Of a stretch of 23,314 nt of DNA, positions 22,383-23,314 are shown piece by piece. Each line of letters begins with the position of its first letter. The stretch's first letter is position 1. Location: IMG/VR virus record IMGVR_UViG_3300025727_000055, positions 1-23,314 of that record; one strand, 5' to 3'. This stretch comes from a virus. The notes under the pieces were generated by a model, which did no database searches, was not told the origin of the DNA, and saw nothing but the letters and a program-made list of their open reading frames with translations. Both the position numbers and the translations under genes were made by a program.

Positions 22383-23212
22383 TGCCTTTAGGTATGGCTA
22401 AGTCTGCAGTTATGGCAGCAGCCGGTGGCGGTGCTGCTGGGTTGACGGCGTTCGGTGGGATCATCACTCAGTACACGGATTCTGGTACGACGTATCGTGT
22501 CCATACGTTCCGTGGTTCAGGCAAGTTCTTCGTGTCTGCTGGGACGGCTGATGTGGATTATCTGATCGTCGCAGGCGGGAGTGCTGGTGCCGTAGGGGGT
22601 GGCGGTGCTGGCGGCATGCAGACAGGCACGGGTTACGCCGTGTCCGCTGGCACCTACACAGTCACCGTCGGTGCAGGTGCGGCCACCAATACCGCTATTG
22701 GCAACACGGGAGCGTCTGGTTCCAACTCTGTGGCCTTGGGGACCACTTCTACGGGTGGCGGTGGCGGGGCTGGTGGCACCTCGGGACAGAACGGTGCTGC
22801 TGGCGGTTCGGGTGGTGGAAAGTATGGAGGCCACACCGCAGGGGCAGGGACCGCAGGGCAAGGCAACGATGGCGGTAGTTCAAGCGGGGTAGGCGGTGGC
22901 GGCGGCAAGGGCGAAGAGGGCGACACCGACGCTGCTGGTTATGGCGGTGATGGGGCTACGGGCTATGGAATAACGGCGACAACGCCGATCTACGCAGGCG
23001 GCGGCGGCTCTGGCGGTTACACGGGCCTTGGTGGCGAGTTCGGAACGGGCGGCGACGGCGGTGGCGGTTCTGGTTCCTCTGGGAACAATGGCAGCGGCGG
23101 TGTACCCAATACGGGTAGCGGTGGTGCGGGTGGTCAAAACAGCCCGACGCTCAAGGATGGCGGCGCAGGCGGTGCGGGCATTGTCATCATCCGATACGCG
23201 GTGGCCGCATAA
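22382..23212 (+). CDS. Glycine-rich tip protein from GC-rich DNA, 276 aa
   Basis: The start ATG 22382 shares a base with the preceding TAA; the frame is also open upstream to 22346, but TAATG coupling fits the neighbouring genes. After about 40 residues a beta leader (YRVHTFRGSGKFFVSAGTADVDYLIVAGG) passes into a glycine-rich domain ending GGAGIVIIRYAVAA, the same architecture as the tip at 19121-20680. The DNA from about 22560 to 23200 is about 70% GC in sampled 60-base rows, and Gly codons are mostly GGC. A sampled row of the earlier tip (20101-20160) is 53%. This points to acquisition of the gene or tip from a GC-rich relative. Confidence 0.8.
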   Translation: MPLGMAKSAVMAAAGGGAAGLTAFGGIITQYTDSGTTYRVHTFRGSGKFFVSAGTADVDYLIVAGGSAGAVGGGGAGGMQTGTGYAVSAGTYTVTVGAGAATNTAIGNTGASGSNSVALGTTSTGGGGGAGGTSGQNGAAGGSGGGKYGGHTAGAGTAGQGNDGGSSSGVGGGGGKGEEGDTDAAGYGGDGATGYGITATTPIYAGGGGSGGYTGLGGEFGTGGDGGGGSGSSGNNGSGGVPNTGSGGAGGQNSPTLKDGGAGGAGIVIIRYAVAA

Positions 23213-23314
23213 TGGCTGACAGACGATCAACGCGCTCCGCATTTCTTCGTGGCAACCTCGCAATCATACCGCTACAAGATGGAACAGAATCTATTACTGA
23301 CAGTTGCCATTTCG
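23212..23314 (+). CDS. Partial gene, cut by window end
   Basis: ATG 23212 overlaps the previous stop (TAATG), and the frame stays open for 34 codons to the edge. It begins MADRRSTRSAFLRGNLAIIP. GC content falls back towards the phage average within this gene. The product cannot be identified from the fragment. Confidence 0.6.
   Translation, partial: MADRRSTRSAFLRGNLAIIPLQDGTESITDSCHF

Noticed and set aside
19900-23212. Diversity-generating retroelement variable region in the adhesin genes
   Set aside because: No reverse transcriptase, accessory gene or template-like near-repeat with adenine-specific changes was seen; the repeats are explained by glycine codons.

Overview
The window is one contiguous stretch of a tailed double-stranded DNA bacteriophage (or very similar prophage) genome. 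The evidence is a portal protein, an XkdF-like prohead protease/scaffold and an HK97-type major capsid protein in order, followed by a long run of fibre-like structural genes, with almost no space between genes and many TAATG/ATGA start-stop overlaps. Outside one cassette the DNA is of moderate to low GC. Most genes have good Shine-Dalgarno sites and GTG or TTG starts are used several times. The class II ribonucleotide reductase, a DUF2746-like small membrane protein and repeated leaderless-looking promoters would fit a phage of an aquatic actinobacterium or a similar host. That host guess is weak; no host gene is present to test it.

Layout. Left arm (1-5644) is read leftward. From right to left it holds a two-helix membrane protein (59 aa), a 115-aa acidic protein, a 108-aa Cys-pair protein, a 32-aa ORF and an 80-aa one-helix/coiled-coil holin candidate. 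A strong rho-independent terminator (about 4319-4382) follows. Next comes a compact control zone with a consensus promoter firing into a tRNA-like RNA (4187-4285) and a second extended -10 promoter. That second promoter drives a modification block: a GT4-like glycosyltransferase, a C5-cytosine DNA methyltransferase, a 208-aa unknown, a second small membrane protein, a 48-aa zinc ribbon and an FkbM-type methyltransferase that runs off the window edge.

Centre (5645-6015) is a 371-bp divergent intergenic region with no gene. It has an unusual density of CTAG tetranucleotides, a 21-bp direct repeat, two TTATCCAGC repeats, a TTGACA promoter, and two outward-facing promoters sharing the same 15-bp -10 core.

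Right arm (6016-23314) is read rightward: a 68-aa zinc-ribbon protein, a second GT4 paralogue, class II ribonucleotide reductase, two small proteins, portal, an 85-aa protein, protease-scaffold (with a probable internal start for free scaffold) and major capsid protein. After a hairpin terminator/attenuator comes a string of about a dozen small to medium structural proteins with fibre-type repeats, FN3 domains and polyglycine tips, ending in a GC-rich glycine-rich gene and a partial gene.

How it fits together: the right arm makes nucleotides (NrdJ), the head shell, and a set of receptor-binding proteins assembled from shared exchangeable modules. The left arm looks like an accessory/regulatory arm for DNA or surface modification, with candidate lysis membrane proteins. 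No terminase, tail tube, tape measure, endolysin, integrase, reverse transcriptase or CRISPR array is visible here.
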